Assembly: GCA_017394765.1 (NCBI GenBank)
Contig: JAFPXF010000041.1
Span: forward strand, 35,854-99,853
Direction: 5' to 3'
Origin: Bacteroidales bacterium
GTDB taxonomy: Bacteria > Bacteroidota > Bacteroidia > Bacteroidales > WCHB1-69
Length of the DNA stretch: 64,000 bases
This document shows, in pieces, positions 8,801-17,973 of this stretch. Each line of letters begins with the position of its first letter. Positions within the stretch are counted from its first letter, which is position 1. The notes beneath the pieces were generated by a model, which searched no databases, was not told the DNA's origin, and saw only the letters and a list, made by a program, of their open reading frames with translations. A program made the position numbers and the translations under genes.

Positions 8801-11800
8801 AAACGGTGGTGTCGAATTCTGTGGAATCGGAGTAGTGGACAATAAGGTGCAGCGTTACGGTGCTGTCGCAGTCATGAATGGTTCTGAAGCGTTGTACATA
8901 GTCGCCGGAGATGGTATATACGCTGTCGTTCCAAGTGTAACTGTCGCACTCCGTTATGCTGAACTCGGTGGAGTCGGAGTAATGGACGGTGAGGTGCAAG
9001 ACCACGGTGCTGTCGCAGCTGTTCGAGGTCTGGAAATATTGCGTGTGATCGCCGGAAACCGTGTAGGTAATGTCATTCCAAGTGAAACGGTCACAGACGG
9101 TGGTGTCAAATTCGGTGGAGTCGGAATAGTTGACGGTGAGGTGCAGCGTCACCATGCTGTCGCAGCCGTGGATGGTGTGGAAATGCTGCACATAGTCGTC
9201 GGTTGTCGTATAGACGCTGTCGTTCCAGATGTAACGGTCACAAGCTGTTGCGGGAAATTCGGTGGAGTCGGAATAGTGGATGGAGAGATGCAACGTGACG
9301 GTGCTGTCGCAGTTGTGGATGGTGTGGAAATGCTGCACATAGTCACCGGTCGTCGTGTAGATGCTATCATTCCAAGTGTAACTGTCGCACTCCGTTATGC
9401 TGAACTCTGTTGAATCTGAGTAATTGACGGTGAGGTGCAAGACCACAGTGCTGTCACATCCGTGGATGGTGTGGAAATATTGCACCTTGTCACCAGAGGT
9501 GGTATAGACGCTGTCGTTCCAAGTGTAGCTGTCGCAGACGGTGGTGTCAAGTTCGGTGGAGTCGGAATAGTGGACGATGAGGTGCAAGGTCACGGTGCTG
9601 TCGCAGTCGTGGACGGTTCTGAAATGTTGCACATAATCCCCCGTGACGGTGTAGGTCTGCTCGTTCCAGGTGTAGCGGTCGCAGACGGTGGTGTCAACTT
9701 CAGTGGAGTCTGAGTAATGGACAATAAGGTGCAGCGTAACTGTGCTGTCGCAGCCGTGGATGGTCTGGAAATATTGCGAGTAGTCTCCGGAAACCGTGTA
9801 GGTGATGTCGTTCCAAGTGAAGCTGTCGCAGACGGTGGTGTCAAAATGGGTGGAGTCGGAGTAGTTGACGATGAGGCGGACGACGACCATGCTGTCGCAT
9901 TGGTTGGAGGTCTGGAAAAATTGCGTGTAGTTTCCTGTGGTGTCATAGATTTGCCCGTTCCAAGAGAAGCTGTCGCAGACAGTGGTGTCGAAAGAGGTGT
10001 ATTCGGAGTAGTTGACAACGAGATGTGCCGTCACCATGCTGTCGCAGCCGTGTACGGTCTGGAAATGCTGGATATAGTCCCCGGTTGTGTCATAAATCTG
10101 GCTGTTCCAAGTGAAGCTGTTGCAGACGGTGGTGTCAAATTCTGTGGAGTCGGAATAATGCACGGTGAGGTGTAAGGTTACCGTGCTGTCGCATCCGTGG
10201 ATGGTCTGGAAATGCTGCACATAATCCCCCGAGGTGGTGTAGGTCTGGTCGTTCCAGATGAAACTGTCGCACTCCGTTATGCTGAACTCGGTGGAGTCGG
10301 AATAGTGAATGGTGAGGTGCAGGGTTACGGTGCTGTCGCAGTCATGGATCGTTCTGAAATGCTGTGTGTAATTACCCGATGTGGTGTAGATTTGCCCGTT
10401 CCATGTGTAACTGTCGCATTCCGTCATGCTGAATTCTGTGGAATCAGAGTAATGCACGGTGAGGTGCAGGGTCACGGTGCTGTCGCAGCCGTGTACGGTC
10501 TGGAAATGCTGCACATAGTCGCCGGAAGCGGTATAGACGCTGTCGTTCCAAATGATGTTGTCGCAGACGGTTTGTGACCAGGTGGTGTCTTTGGAGTCGT
10601 TGACGGTGAGGTGCAGGGTCACGGTGCTGTCGCAGCCGTGTACGGTTTGGAAGTGCTGCACGTAATCCCCTGAAGTGGTGTAGTTTTGTCCGTTCCAAGT
10701 ATAGTTGTCGCATGCGGTAGCGTCGAACTCGGTGGCGGTGGAGTGGTTTACGGTGAGATGCAGGGTGACGGTGCTGTCGCAACCATTGACGGTCTGGAAG
10801 TGCTGCTCATAGTCGCCGGTTGTCGTATAGGTGCTGCCATTCCAGGTGTAGCTGTCACATTCCGTCACAGAAAACGCCGTGGTGAGGGATGGGTTTATTG
10901 TCAGGCGCAGGGTGACGGTGCTGTCGCAGCCGTGTGTGGTGTGGAAATGCTGCACATAGACGCCCGTGGCGGTGTAAGTGGAGTCGTTCCAAGTGTAGCT
11001 GTCACATTCCGTCCGGCGAAGGGTCTTGGTTTTGGATTTGAAGACAGTGAGATGCAAGGTGACGGCGCTGTCGCAGCCGTGGACGGTCTGGAAATGCTGC
11101 ACGTAATCACCGGAGTTGTTGTATGTCTGGCCATTCCAACTATAGCTGTCGCAAATCGAATCACTGAATTCAGATGTGGTCGGATAATAGATCTGGAGGT
11201 GCATGGTGACAATGCTGTCGCAGCCGTGGACGCTTCTGTAGGGATACAAGTAGTCGCCGGACTGGGAACAATAAAGGCCGTTCCAGATGATGTATTCGCA
11301 TGCCGTGGTGTCGAAGCCGGTTTCCACCCTTTTGTGGATGGTCAGATGCAAGGTCACGGCACTGTCGCATCCGTGGATGGTCTGCAAATGCTGGACGTAG
11401 TCGCCGCTTTCCGTGTAGGGTTGTCCGTTCCAATAATATATATAGCAGTTCTCCGCTGTGAATTCGGTGGACGAATCGGAATAATTCACCGTGAGGTGCA
11501 AGGTCACGATGCTGTCACAGCCGTGGATGGTCTGGAACTGTTGCACATAGTCGCCGGAAGTGGTGAGGATGGTCCCGTTCCAGTTGTATTCGTCGCAGAC
11601 CTCTTTCGTGTCTTCGGTTTCGATGGAATGATGGACGGTGAGGTGCAGCACCACGGTGCTGTCGCAACCGAGGGTCGTTTGGAAGCTTTGGGTGTAGTTG
11701 CCGGAGGTGGTGTAGGTCTGGTCGTTCCAAGTGAAGCTGTCGCAAACCGTTTCCGTCAGGATGACATCTGCGGAGTTGAGAATGGCCAGATGCAGTGTCA

Positions 11801-14800
11801 CCGTGCTGTCGCAACCGTCGCTGGTTTGGAAATGCTGGACCTTGTCGCCGGACGAGGTGTAGGTGCGCCCGTTCCAAGTGTAGCTGTCGCAGGCTGAGGC
11901 CGAGAATTCCGTCTCTGCGGAATAATGGATGGTCAGGTGGAGCGTGACGGTGCTGTCGCAGCCGTGGATGGTTTGGAATTGTTGGGTGTAGTCACCGGAA
12001 GTGGTGTAGGTTTGATCGTTCCAAGTGTAACTGTCGCAGGCCGTTGCCGGAAACTCCGTGGGATCGGAATAATGGATGGTGAGGTGCATCGTGACGGTGC
12101 TGTCGCAGCCGTGGATGGTCTGGAATTGCTGTGTGTAGTCACCGGAGGTGGTGTAGGTTTGATCGTTCCAAGTATAACTGTCGCAGGCCGTTGCCGGAAA
12201 CTCCGTGGGGTCGGAATAGTGAATGGTGAGGTGGAGCGTGACGGTGCTGTCACAGCCGTGTGCCGTCTCAAAATGCTGCACATAATCACCTGTTGTGGTG
12301 TAGGATTCCCCGTTCCATGTGTAAGAGTCGCAAGCCGTCTCCTCAACCTCCGTGGAGTCGGAGTGGTTTATGGTGAGATTCAGGGTCACGATACTGTCGC
12401 AGCCATGGATGGTCTGGAACGCCTGCACATAGCTGCCCGACTCGGTGTAGGTGGAGTCGTTCCAAGTGTAGCTGTCGCAGCTTGTCTCGGTTATCGTCTT
12501 GTTGACGGACTTGTATATGGTCAAATGCAGGGTCACGGTGCTGTCGCAACCATGTACGGTCTGTAAGTGCTGCACGTAATTGCCTGAGTTGGAGTAGGTC
12601 TGCCCGTTCCAGGTATAGCTGTCGCACGCACTGTCGGTGAACTGGTTGGTGACGGATCGGTGGATGGTCAAGTGCATGGTCACGGCACTGTCGCACCCTT
12701 CAGAGGTCATAAGGTGCCGAAGGTGGTCGCCGGAGGTGGTGTAAAGGGATCCCTGCCAAATGAATTGGTCGCATGCATCCTGCGTGAATTCGGTGGTGGT
12801 GGAGCGGTTGATGGTGAGGTGCAGGGTCACGGTGCTGTCGCATCCGAGCGTGGTTTGGAAGGTCTTGTCATAGTCGCCCGATTCGGTGTATGTTGTGCCG
12901 CTCCAATAGTAACTGTTGCAGGCCGTGGCTGTGAATTCACTTCTTTTTGTCGGATTGACGGTAAGGTGCAAGGTTACGGTGCTGTCGCAACCGTGGATGG
13001 TCTGCAACACCTGCACGTATGTGCCCGAGGTGGTGTAGGTTTGTCCGTTCCAAACATGTTCGTCGCAGGCCGTTTCGGAAATCTCTGTTGTCTTGCTTTG
13101 ATTGACAGTGAGATGCAGGGTCACCGTGCTGTCGCAGCCGTTCACGGTTTGGAACTGCTGCACGTAATCGTCGCTCTGGGTGTAGCTCTGCCCGTTCCAA
13201 GTGTAGCTGTCACAGGCGGTTTCTGTAAATTCTGTGGCGGAGAAATCACTGATGATAAGGTGCATGATGACCACGCTGTCGCAGTTGTCCACATTCTGGA
13301 ATGTTTGGGTGTAATCGCCCGACACGGTATAGGTATGCCCGTTCCAAGTATAGGTTTCACATGCTGTCATGCTGAATTCAACATGGGAACTCTGGTTGAC
13401 GGTCAGATGCAGTGTGACGGTGCTGTCGCAGCCGTGAATGGTTTGGAACTGCTGAATGTAATCGCCCGATTCGTTGTAGGTGATGTTATTCCAAGTGTAG
13501 CTGTCACAAGCGGTCGTGGACCATTCGGTCTCCTTGCTGTGGTAGATGGTGAGGTGTAGGATGACAGAGCTGTCGCATCCATGGACGGTCTGGAAGAGTT
13601 GCTCGTAGTCGCCGGATTCGGTGTAGGTGGAATCGTTCCAAGTGTAGCTGTCACAAGCAGTTGTTGACCATGCGGTGTCCTTGATGGGGTAGATGGTGAG
13701 ATGCAGCGTGACGGTGCTGTCGCAGCCATGAATCGTCCAGAACTGCTGTGTGTAGTCGCCGGAACTGTCGTATGTATGCCCGTTCCAGGTGAAATTCCCG
13801 CACATCCTTTTGGCAAATTCCGTGGTCTTGGATCTGTGGATGGTGAGGTGCAGGGTCACGGTGCTGTCGCAACCATGTATGGTCTGGAAATGCTGCACAT
13901 AGTCGCCGGATTCGGTGTAGGTGGAGTCGTTCCAAGTGTAGCTGTCGCAATCCGTCGCTGTGAATTCTGTGGTGAGGGAGGGGTGGATGGTGAGGTGGAG
14001 CGTGACGGTGCTGTCGCAACCATTGGCGGCGGTGAAGTGCTGCACCTTGTCGCCGGATTCGGTGTAGGTGACATCGTTCCAAGTGTAATGGTCGCATGAG
14101 TCATCGGAAAACTCGTGGAATTTTAGCTCCTTCACATGCAGGGCCAATGTGACAAGACTGTCGCAGCCGTGGGATGATTGTGTGCTCAATGTCTCTGTGA
14201 AGTCCCCGCTGTCGCCACAGTTGCGGTTCAGCCCGAAACCGGTGTAGGTGTCGCCTTGGCAGATAGTGTCATGGAAAATCTGCGGTTCATAGACGGGGAA
14301 TATGGTCAGTGCAAGAGGGACGCGGTTGTCGCTTTCGCAGGCGGTGTCCTCATATTGGACGATGAGCGAGATGTAGTAGGTGGTGGTGGAGTCGAGCAGG
14401 GGTGTGGTGTTGTTGACGATGTCGCCCACAGGAGTGCCGCCCTCGGAGGAGGCATACCAGATGTAGGATCCTGTCGTGGGGTCAGGGATGGAGAAGCTGC
14501 CGGGACCGCAGTTGTCTTGCGGGGCCAAAGGCGGCATGACGGGAATCTCTCTCGCCGTGGCGGTTGCCGGAGTCCGTTCGCTGCGGCATCCCGTGGTCTC
14601 GTTGTAAGTTTCCGCATAGATGGTGCCGCCCGGCACGTTGACGTTCATCGTGTAACTGCTGCCGGATTGCACAGGACTGCCGCCTGCGGCAGAGGGAAAC
14701 CATTGTACGACGGTGCCGTTTGCTCCCATCGTTGCTTCAAAAGTCACCTCGCCGGGACCGCATCGGACAGGGCTCGATACGGTGGGCGGGTCGGGCTTTG

Positions 14801-16655
14801 GATGCACGGTTATATAAATGGTGAAAACACTGTCACACCCATTTTGCGTGGACAAATTGGCGGTCAAAATGGTGTCGCCCGCCTGCGCGAATACAGTGTT
14901 GATGCCGTGCATGGAGAAGGGCTCTCCTTGGCACACCTCAGCCGTGTCATTGAAATGATAAACTGGATTGACGGTCAGATTGAGGGTGACCACGGAGTCG
15001 CAGATCTCCCCATTGTCCAAGTAAACGGTATATGAACCGGTGGTGTCATGGCTCTCCCCGTGAAAATCAACATGCTCGCCCTGGCAGATGCTGGTGTCGA
15101 TGACAGTTTGCTTCACAGCATGGTAATGGACCGTGAAGGTGGTGTCATATTGACAGTCATATATGTCGAACAGCGTGACGGGATAGGTGATGGTGGTGTC
15201 TGCGACCAGCGTGATGGGCGGGTTGAACATGAACGTGGTGTCGCCCGTCTGCTGCACCCACGAATCCGTGAAGGAGGCGGAATCCACCACACCGTCATAG
15301 AGCAGGTCGCGGTTCATGGCCAGCTCCCAACCGCAGATGTAACCGTTGTTTAAACTCCAACCGTCCATCACCTCGATTTCCCAGTCGCCGTTCACAGGAC
15401 AGCCAATCAGGTCACTGAACGATCCGTCCGGATGGAACACGTTGCTCATGTTGGCAGTGTTGGTGGGCTTGCAAAAACGTTGTTGCATGGAATGTTGCGG
15501 ATCGTTCGGGACAGTGGTGGTTGTGGTGTTGGAAGTGGAGTACACATGGCCCGTGCTGCTGTAGGTGTACCCTTGGTTGACGGTCTCCGACCAGCAATAG
15601 TCCCAACATTGACCCATGGGGTTGCTCTCGGGGTCGCAAAGCAGTGAACTGGTTTGCTGGTTGCCGTCAAAGTAGGGGACACCGAAGCGATATCCGGGTT
15701 GATGGCTGTCGTTGCTGCTCCATCCCCATTCGGATGGGGGTATGCTTCCTGAACACGGACTGTTGTTTCCGGAAGAATATTTTTTCAAGATGGAAGTGCT
15801 TTGTCCGTTGGGACAGGTGAGTTTGATCCAAAGGTCACCAATCCACTCGTGTTCGATGGAGAGTTTGAGGTAGAGGATGTCTTCGGTGGAGATGATGCTG
15901 GTGTAGCTGGGAAATCCGGAGAAGTGGAGGGTGGAGACGTAGGAGCAGCCGTTGCCGCAGTCGATGCCGTCCGGCATGAAGGTGGTGTCGGTCACACCCA
16001 GGATGCTGGGAATGGAGCCGAGCCAGATGCTGCTTTCGGGGGAGTAGCCCACGGTAACGGGATAGTTCAGGCCGGCGCACATGATGGGCGTGTCCACGGA
16101 CAGGATGGGGTTGTAGGGCACCTTGATCAGATGCAGCGCCGACGAGGAGCAGCCGTTCTCGTCCACGATGGTCACCCGATAGACACCTGCGGAGTCCACC
16201 TTGATTTGGGGTGTGGTGTCGCCGGTGTTCCAAAGATAATGCGCTGCGGCAGGGAAGGCGTGAAGGGTGTCTTCCGCGCCCACGCAGATGGCCGATGCGC
16301 CGATAATCTTCACTTTTCTCACTGTGATGGCCACAAATACGCTGTCATGCCCGGTTGCGTCTCTGATGGTGTCCAAGAAGACTCCGGGTTGTGTATAGTA
16401 TTTGCCGTTGAATACAAAGGCAGTGTCGCCGCAGACGAAAGTGGTGATGTTGAGCGTGGTGGGTGGGGGTGGAAGCGGAACCGGAACCGCGGCGGAACCG
16501 GAGTCTATGGTGTGGGAGTGCATGGCAACCGCTTGCCCGAGGAGGACAAAAAGCAGGAGGACCGTCAGCAAAAACGGTCTGCACTTCTTTCCGCCCCCGG
16601 CGCGAATTTTTCGCATCATCTCGCGGTATGTAGAACTCAGTTGTCGCATAGACAA
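5817..16655 (-). CDS. Giant 3612-residue secreted repeat protein with gliding-motility-type (CHU_C) C-terminal domain
   Basis: A single open frame of 10.8 kb. A signal peptide lies within residues 1-44; the real start may be the internal MMRKIRAGG at about residue 13. Residues ~180-410 form a P-domain-like region (EDILYLKL, KLTCPNGQS, GCPVNGDWEIEVMD). Residues ~500-790 hold CGDT/CQGE units and an Ig-like segment (RCGPGEVTFEA). Residues ~850-3400 are 52 tandem 49-residue units of the type C-D-S-Y-T-W-N ... T-S-G-D ... H-G-C-D-S-T-V-T-L-H-L-T-V, each with two cysteines at positions 1 and 27. The last ~100 residues (LPNAITPSNADGLNDYF, RWGEIVF, KGQIVVL) are the CHU_C/type B T9SS sorting domain. 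It is probably a long surface fibre or adhesin exported by T9SS; the ligand is unknown. Long open frames on the other strand are by-products of the repeat. Confidence 0.9.
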   Translation of the reverse strand: MSMRQLSSTYREMMRKIRAGGGKKCRPFLLTVLLLFVLLGQAVAMHSHTIDSGSAAVPVPLPPPPTTLNITTFVCGDTAFVFNGKYYTQPGVFLDTIRDATGHDSVFVAITVRKVKIIGASAICVGAEDTLHAFPAAAHYLWNTGDTTPQIKVDSAGVYRVTIVDENGCSSSALHLIKVPYNPILSVDTPIMCAGLNYPVTVGYSPESSIWLGSIPSILGVTDTTFMPDGIDCGNGCSYVSTLHFSGFPSYTSIISTEDILYLKLSIEHEWIGDLWIKLTCPNGQSTSILKKYSSGNNSPCSGSIPPSEWGWSSNDSHQPGYRFGVPYFDGNQQTSSLLCDPESNPMGQCWDYCWSETVNQGYTYSSTGHVYSTSNTTTTTVPNDPQHSMQQRFCKPTNTANMSNVFHPDGSFSDLIGCPVNGDWEIEVMDGWSLNNGYICGWELAMNRDLLYDGVVDSASFTDSWVQQTGDTTFMFNPPITLVADTTITYPVTLFDIYDCQYDTTFTVHYHAVKQTVIDTSICQGEHVDFHGESHDTTGSYTVYLDNGEICDSVVTLNLTVNPVYHFNDTAEVCQGEPFSMHGINTVFAQAGDTILTANLSTQNGCDSVFTIYITVHPKPDPPTVSSPVRCGPGEVTFEATMGANGTVVQWFPSAAGGSPVQSGSSYTMNVNVPGGTIYAETYNETTGCRSERTPATATAREIPVMPPLAPQDNCGPGSFSIPDPTTGSYIWYASSEGGTPVGDIVNNTTPLLDSTTTYYISLIVQYEDTACESDNRVPLALTIFPVYEPQIFHDTICQGDTYTGFGLNRNCGDSGDFTETLSTQSSHGCDSLVTLALHVKELKFHEFSDDSCDHYTWNDVTYTESGDKVQHFTAANGCDSTVTLHLTIHPSLTTEFTATDCDSYTWNDSTYTESGDYVQHFQTIHGCDSTVTLHLTIHRSKTTEFAKRMCGNFTWNGHTYDSSGDYTQQFWTIHGCDSTVTLHLTIYPIKDTAWSTTACDSYTWNDSTYTESGDYEQLFQTVHGCDSSVILHLTIYHSKETEWSTTACDSYTWNNITYNESGDYIQQFQTIHGCDSTVTLHLTVNQSSHVEFSMTACETYTWNGHTYTVSGDYTQTFQNVDNCDSVVIMHLIISDFSATEFTETACDSYTWNGQSYTQSDDYVQQFQTVNGCDSTVTLHLTVNQSKTTEISETACDEHVWNGQTYTTSGTYVQVLQTIHGCDSTVTLHLTVNPTKRSEFTATACNSYYWSGTTYTESGDYDKTFQTTLGCDSTVTLHLTINRSTTTEFTQDACDQFIWQGSLYTTSGDHLRHLMTSEGCDSAVTMHLTIHRSVTNQFTDSACDSYTWNGQTYSNSGNYVQHLQTVHGCDSTVTLHLTIYKSVNKTITETSCDSYTWNDSTYTESGSYVQAFQTIHGCDSIVTLNLTINHSDSTEVEETACDSYTWNGESYTTTGDYVQHFETAHGCDSTVTLHLTIHYSDPTEFPATACDSYTWNDQTYTTSGDYTQQFQTIHGCDSTVTMHLTIHYSDPTEFPATACDSYTWNDQTYTTSGDYTQQFQTIHGCDSTVTLHLTIHYSAETEFSASACDSYTWNGRTYTSSGDKVQHFQTSDGCDSTVTLHLAILNSADVILTETVCDSFTWNDQTYTTSGNYTQSFQTTLGCDSTVVLHLTVHHSIETEDTKEVCDEYNWNGTILTTSGDYVQQFQTIHGCDSIVTLHLTVNYSDSSTEFTAENCYIYYWNGQPYTESGDYVQHLQTIHGCDSAVTLHLTIHKRVETGFDTTACEYIIWNGLYCSQSGDYLYPYRSVHGCDSIVTMHLQIYYPTTSEFSDSICDSYSWNGQTYNNSGDYVQHFQTVHGCDSAVTLHLTVFKSKTKTLRRTECDSYTWNDSTYTATGVYVQHFHTTHGCDSTVTLRLTINPSLTTAFSVTECDSYTWNGSTYTTTGDYEQHFQTVNGCDSTVTLHLTVNHSTATEFDATACDNYTWNGQNYTTSGDYVQHFQTVHGCDSTVTLHLTVNDSKDTTWSQTVCDNIIWNDSVYTASGDYVQHFQTVHGCDSTVTLHLTVHYSDSTEFSMTECDSYTWNGQIYTTSGNYTQHFRTIHDCDSTVTLHLTIHYSDSTEFSITECDSFIWNDQTYTTSGDYVQHFQTIHGCDSTVTLHLTVHYSDSTEFDTTVCNSFTWNSQIYDTTGDYIQHFQTVHGCDSMVTAHLVVNYSEYTSFDTTVCDSFSWNGQIYDTTGNYTQFFQTSNQCDSMVVVRLIVNYSDSTHFDTTVCDSFTWNDITYTVSGDYSQYFQTIHGCDSTVTLHLIVHYSDSTEVDTTVCDRYTWNEQTYTVTGDYVQHFRTVHDCDSTVTLHLIVHYSDSTELDTTVCDSYTWNDSVYTTSGDKVQYFHTIHGCDSTVVLHLTVNYSDSTEFSITECDSYTWNDSIYTTTGDYVQHFHTIHNCDSTVTLHLSIHYSDSTEFPATACDRYIWNDSVYTTTDDYVQHFHTIHGCDSMVTLHLTVNYSDSTEFDTTVCDRFTWNDITYTVSGDHTQYFQTSNSCDSTVVLHLTVHYSDSTEFSITECDSYTWNDSVYTISGDYVQRFRTIHDCDSTVTLHLIVHYSDSTEFDTTVCDIYTWNDSVYTATGDYVQHFHTIHGCDSTVTLHLTVHYSDSTQFDTTVCDRFTWNDITYTVSGDYTQYFQTSNSCDSTVVLHLTVHYSDSTEHSVTVCDTHIWNDSVYTASGDYVQHFHTIHGCDSTVTLHLTVHYLDSTEFSETVCDSYTWNDSVYTTSGDKVQYFHTIHGCDSTVVLHLTVHYLDSTEFSETVCDSYTWNDSVYTTSGDKVQYFHTIHGCDSTVTLHLTVHYSDSTEHSITVCDTHTWNDSIYTTSGDYVQHFQTVHGCDSTVTLHLTVNYMDSTEFSETVCDSYIWNDSVYTTSGDKVQYFHTIHGCDSTVVLHLTVHYLDSTEFSETVCDSYTWNDSVYTTSGDKVQYFQTIHGCDSTVTLHLTVHYSDSTEFSETVCDSYIWNDSIYTVSGDKVQHFQTIHGCDSTVVLHLTVHYLDSTEFSETVCDSYTWNDSVYTTSGDKVQYFQTIHGCDSTVVLHLTVHYLDSTEFSETVCNSYTWNDQTYTTSGDKVQYFQTIHGCDSTVTLHLTVHYSDSTEHSVTVCDSYTWNDQTYTTSGDKVQHFQTIHGCDSTVVLHLTVHYSDSTEFSQTVCDSYTWNSQTYTTSGDKVQHFQTIHGCDSMVTLHLTVHYSDSTEFSQTVCDSYTWNDQTYTTSGDKVQHFQTIHGCDSTVTLHLTVHYSFTTEFSDTICDIYAWNEYKYDVSGDYVQHFQTIHGCDSTVTLHLTVYYSDSTEFSATVCDSINWNGQIYTQSGDYVQVLQTIHGCDSTVVMHLTVHPSYVTRFEDMICEGRGYRLHGFNIHSEETVGRESLTAYQHLESIHGCDSTVILTLTIIDTSLEIIASPPDFCDDLYTELSVESLFPDYIWNTGETTSSITVTMPGTYIVTASYGTCQATVGVTIQPCDLFINLPNAITPSNADGLNDYFYLNDYYQRLITNFSIIIVNRWGEIVFMSKDKNFRWYGEYKGKVYLNVVYNYVITYWDLFGEEFMIKGQIVVL
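6455..14105 (-). repeat. 52 tandem copies of a 147-bp (49-codon) coding repeat
   Basis: I counted 52 tryptophan-centred units in the translation; 52 x 147 bp equals the 7.65-kb span. Units near the protein N-terminus (high coordinates) are diverged, and a few are degenerate, such as unit 20 (CEYIIWNGLYCSQS). Units about 39-50 (roughly 8.5-6.75 kb) are nearly identical. Units 14 and 15 have almost the same sequence. The pattern fits repeated unequal crossing-over or gene conversion with the youngest copies at the C-terminal end. Copy number may be mis-assembled in short-read data. Confidence 0.95.
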
Positions 16656-16765
16656 TTACAATACACACAGTATATTACGTCAATTTTTTCACGAATTGAC
16701 GCGGGATGTGCATACACCACCCTTACGGTATGGCATACCACACCTTATACTATATTTTCATATTG

Positions 16766-16773
16766 CAAAAATA
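16766..16773 (-). promoter_or_regulatory. -7 box (TATTTTTG) upstream of the giant gene
   Basis: Minus-strand TATTTTTG matches TAnnTTTG and lies about 110 bases upstream of the giant gene's start, in an AT-rich gap. It is the only good box in the gap, and no clear -33 element accompanies it. Confidence 0.45.
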
Positions 16774-16865
16774 AAAATTATAGAAGCGGTATTTCCCTAT
16801 CCGAGGAAAAGTATTTAACAGTTCAATGTGAACTAAAATATTGGTTTACAATGGGAAAATCAGAG

Positions 16866-17537
16866 TCAGAGTTGCCAGTCGATGGGTGTTCTGCCCATCT
16901 GCGCCAAAAGTGCGTTCGTCTGCGAAAAATGGCGGCATCCGAAAAAGCCCCGGTGGGCTGACAACGGCGACGGGTGCGGGGCCGTGAGCACGTGGTGCTT
17001 GCCCATGTCGATGAGGGCGCGCTTCTGGATGGCGTAGTTGCCCCAGAGCAGGAACACCAAGCCTTCGCGGCGCTCCGACAGCCGTTGGATGGCACAGTCG
17101 GTGAAGGTTTCCCACCCATGGCCCTGGTGCGAGCCGGCAGCGTGCTCGCGTACGGTCAGTGTGGCGTTCAGCAGCAGTACACCCTGCTGCGTCCACTTCT
17201 GCAGGTTGCCGCTTGGCGGGGTCCGGAATCCCACATCGTCCGTCAGTTCCTTGAAGATGTTGATGAGCGACTTGGGGAAGGGCACCCCGTCCTGCACGGA
17301 GAAACACAAGCCGTGCGCCTGCCCGTACTCATGGTAGGGGTCCTGCCCGATGATGACAACCTTGACCTGCTCAAACGGGGTGCTGTTGAAGGCATTGAAG
17401 ATGCACGGCCCAGGGGGGAAGACGCGATAATGCCGCTTCTCTTCCTGCAAGAAAGCCTTCAGCTGTGCGAAATAGGGCGCCTGAAACTGGTCCCAAAGGA
17501 CAGATTTCCAGGATTCTTCGATGGTGGGGTTGATCAT
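16866..17537 (-). CDS. ung: Uracil-DNA glycosylase
   Basis: Family 1 UDG, 223 aa, which removes uracil from DNA in base-excision repair. The water-activating motif GQDPYH is in IIGQDPYHEYGQAHGLCFSV, and the leucine-loop motif HPSPLSAHRGFFGCRHFS is present, as is LLWGNYA. I chose the start at 17537 (MINPTIEESWK) because the longer open frame upstream translates into low-quality sequence from a G/T-rich tract and a repeat. The length then matches the ~225-residue norm. It is monocistronic as far as seen. Confidence 0.95.
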   Translation of the reverse strand: MINPTIEESWKSVLWDQFQAPYFAQLKAFLQEEKRHYRVFPPGPCIFNAFNSTPFEQVKVVIIGQDPYHEYGQAHGLCFSVQDGVPFPKSLINIFKELTDDVGFRTPPSGNLQKWTQQGVLLLNATLTVREHAAGSHQGHGWETFTDCAIQRLSERREGLVFLLWGNYAIQKRALIDMGKHHVLTAPHPSPLSAHRGFFGCRHFSQTNALLAQMGRTPIDWQL

Positions 17538-17581
17538 TGTTGGTGGTTGGTTTTTGGTGGGTTTTGGGTGGTTGGTGGGGT
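17538..17581 (+). other. G/T-rich tract with many GG/GGG runs, directly upstream of ung
   Basis: The plus strand immediately before the ung start is almost only G and T, with about nine runs of two to four G. It could fold into a two-tier G-quadruplex on the ung template strand; the ung 5' leader RNA would be C/A-rich. Confidence 0.4.
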
Positions 17582-17593
17582 ATTTTAAAACGT

Positions 17594-17973
17594 TGTCCCG
17601 GCAGGGGCAAAAGCTCGGTAGAAATGGGGTGCGTGCGCGGGAAAATCGCGGCGCGGGAGAAGGTTGAGACGAGGGTGTGCGTTGTTCGCCGCGGAAGGGA
17701 TGCAGGGTTCGACGAGCTTGCGTGAGGGATTGAAGTGGAAATGGCTGGCTGGGAATCCGTTGCACACCTTTGGAGATTTGCTAAAAGGGAGAAATTGCCA
17801 AACACATGTTCCGTTGCTGCCAGACATTGGAGTGGAAAGCCCGACGGCGCGGCGGCATTGGATTGCGTATGCGGATGTGACATGATTTCAGCCGCCGCGC
17901 CGGCACGCCCAAATAAAAAAAAGGATGCAGAAAATCTGATTTGTGACATCAAGTTATAATTCCCATAATTTGA
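17594..17973 (+). repeat. Dispersed intergenic repeat, copy A (split by ~198 bp)
   Basis: The left part (17594-17692: CAGGGGCAAAAGCTCGGTAG, GTGCGTGCGCGGGAAAATCG) and the right part (17891-17973: CGCGCCGGCACGCCCAAAT, TTATAATTCCCATAATTTGA) both match copy B at 24811-25004, where they are contiguous. Between them copy A has ~198 bp without a match in this window and with no gene I can recognise. Together with the adjoining four-helix remnant this fills the 17538-18098 gap. Confidence 0.7.

Noticed and set aside
6455..14105. CRISPR-like regular array
   Set aside because: Units are contiguous, in frame and all similar; there are no short repeats with unique spacers.
17538..17765. N-terminal extension of ung to 17765
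   Set aside because: The extra residues come from the G/T tract and repeat A; family length supports 17537.
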